Source: an uncultured Gammaproteobacteria bacterium
GTDB lineage: Bacteria; Pseudomonadota; Gammaproteobacteria; Pseudomonadales; Azotimanducaceae_A
DNA length: 6,950 nt
Reading direction: 5' to 3'
NCBI GenBank assembly: GCA_913049565.1
Contig: CAJWZG010000154.1
Location: 1-6,950 of the forward strand
The translations under genes were made by a program, and so were the position numbers. The notes beneath the pieces are model-generated. The model had not been told where the DNA came from. It ran no database searches and saw only the letters and a program-made list of their open reading frames with translations. The number at the start of each line of letters is the position of its first letter. The stretch's first letter is position 1. Shown piece by piece: positions 6,805-6,950 of the stretch.

Positions 6805-6950
6805 AAAGCCAGCCGATTGCTTTTCCCATTCGGGTGTTTACCATTCGCGTCCGCATGGACATCGCGCAGGGCGAGCCCGGATACGAGAAAAAGGTCCACT
6901 GCGATCGGCCCAACCGATTGACCTCCATGCTGATTTACTTCTGCAACAAG
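6732..6950 (+). CDS. Partial reading frame resembling a 2OG-Fe(II) oxygenase fragment, start unclear
   Basis: A frame different from addA's is open from 6729 (after TGA 6726-6728) to the window end. From about 6807 its translation looks like real protein, especially GYEKKVHCDRPNRLTSMLIY (6879-6938). That pattern recalls the first part of a 2-oxoglutarate/Fe(II) oxygenase core: a Gly-Tyr turn, then HxD (H at 6897, D at 6903), then an 'R.....LIYF' strand. The distal histidine and arginine would lie beyond the window. By my count GC3 is high here (27 of 32 codons from 6855). No start is convincing: GTG 6732 lies inside addA, and GTG 6834 and ATG 6855 have no Shine-Dalgarno and leave no room for the usual N-terminal part of such a domain. 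It may be a 5'-truncated remnant, a chance frame, or a gene with an unusual start. The family call is tentative. Confidence 0.35.
   Translation, partial: MGAAPSRQDCPIFYEHGTPRGVELKSQPIAFPIRVFTIRVRMDIAQGEPGYEKKVHCDRPNRLTSMLIYFCNK

Noticed and set aside
6804..6824. AAAAGC...GCTTTT inverted repeat just after the addA stop, as a possible terminator
   Set aside because: The stem is only six pairs, four of them A-T, with a nine-base loop and no T-run beyond the stem itself. It is too weak to call.
6803..6950. Minus-strand open frame of about 49 codons entering from the right edge and ending at TAG near 6803
   Set aside because: It is antisense to the oxygenase-like frame and shows no recognisable motif. 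I cannot exclude the 3' end of a convergent gene, but the plus-strand frame reads more like protein.

Overview
The window most resembles a gammaproteobacterial chromosome of middling GC content, possibly marine; this is inferred from gene content only. The main evidence is a pair of large genes at 1007-6804 that look like an AddAB-type double-strand-break-processing helicase-nuclease. The first belongs to the proteobacterial AddB-like family usually described as 'probable DNA repair protein' (the TIGR03623 type). The second is a UvrD/RecB-type helicase with a C-terminal nuclease. Small YdcH (DUF465) and TerB-fold proteins nearby fit the same placement. I see no RNA gene, CRISPR array, insertion sequence or phage gene.

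Layout. The left 860 bases carry leftward genes: a small membrane-protein ORF (743-862), a TerB-like protein (269-667) and a YdcH/DUF465 protein (24-233). The gaps are 75 and 35 bases, so they may form one operon. A 144-base divergent intergenic region (863-1006) follows. It holds a plausible leftward promoter, an AAAATTTT palindrome and an 8-bp inverted repeat that could be an operator. Rightward, addB-like (1007-3619) and addA-like (best start GTG 3616, stop 6804) overlap by 4 bases, a classic coupled pair. The last 146 bases hold an incomplete rightward reading frame whose end resembles the metal-binding part of a 2-oxoglutarate/Fe(II) oxygenase and runs off the window.

How the genes work together. 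The AddA-like subunit has all superfamily 1A helicase motifs and a complete RecB-family nuclease site. The AddB-like subunit has no visible Walker A motif but keeps a complete nuclease site and the four cysteines of the AddB iron-sulfur staple. The expected machine is a heterodimer with one motor and two nucleases that resects DNA ends for RecA-dependent repair. The leftward genes have no clear functional link to it beyond sharing the divergent control region.

The less ordinary signals are: a textbook intrinsic-terminator shape pointing antisense inside addB (3427-3454); a 12-bp hairpin inside addA (4611-4638); the small membrane ORF; the inverted repeat in the divergent promoter region; and the apparently start-less oxygenase-like frame abutting addA. 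I find no convincing evidence of a wholly undescribed system.
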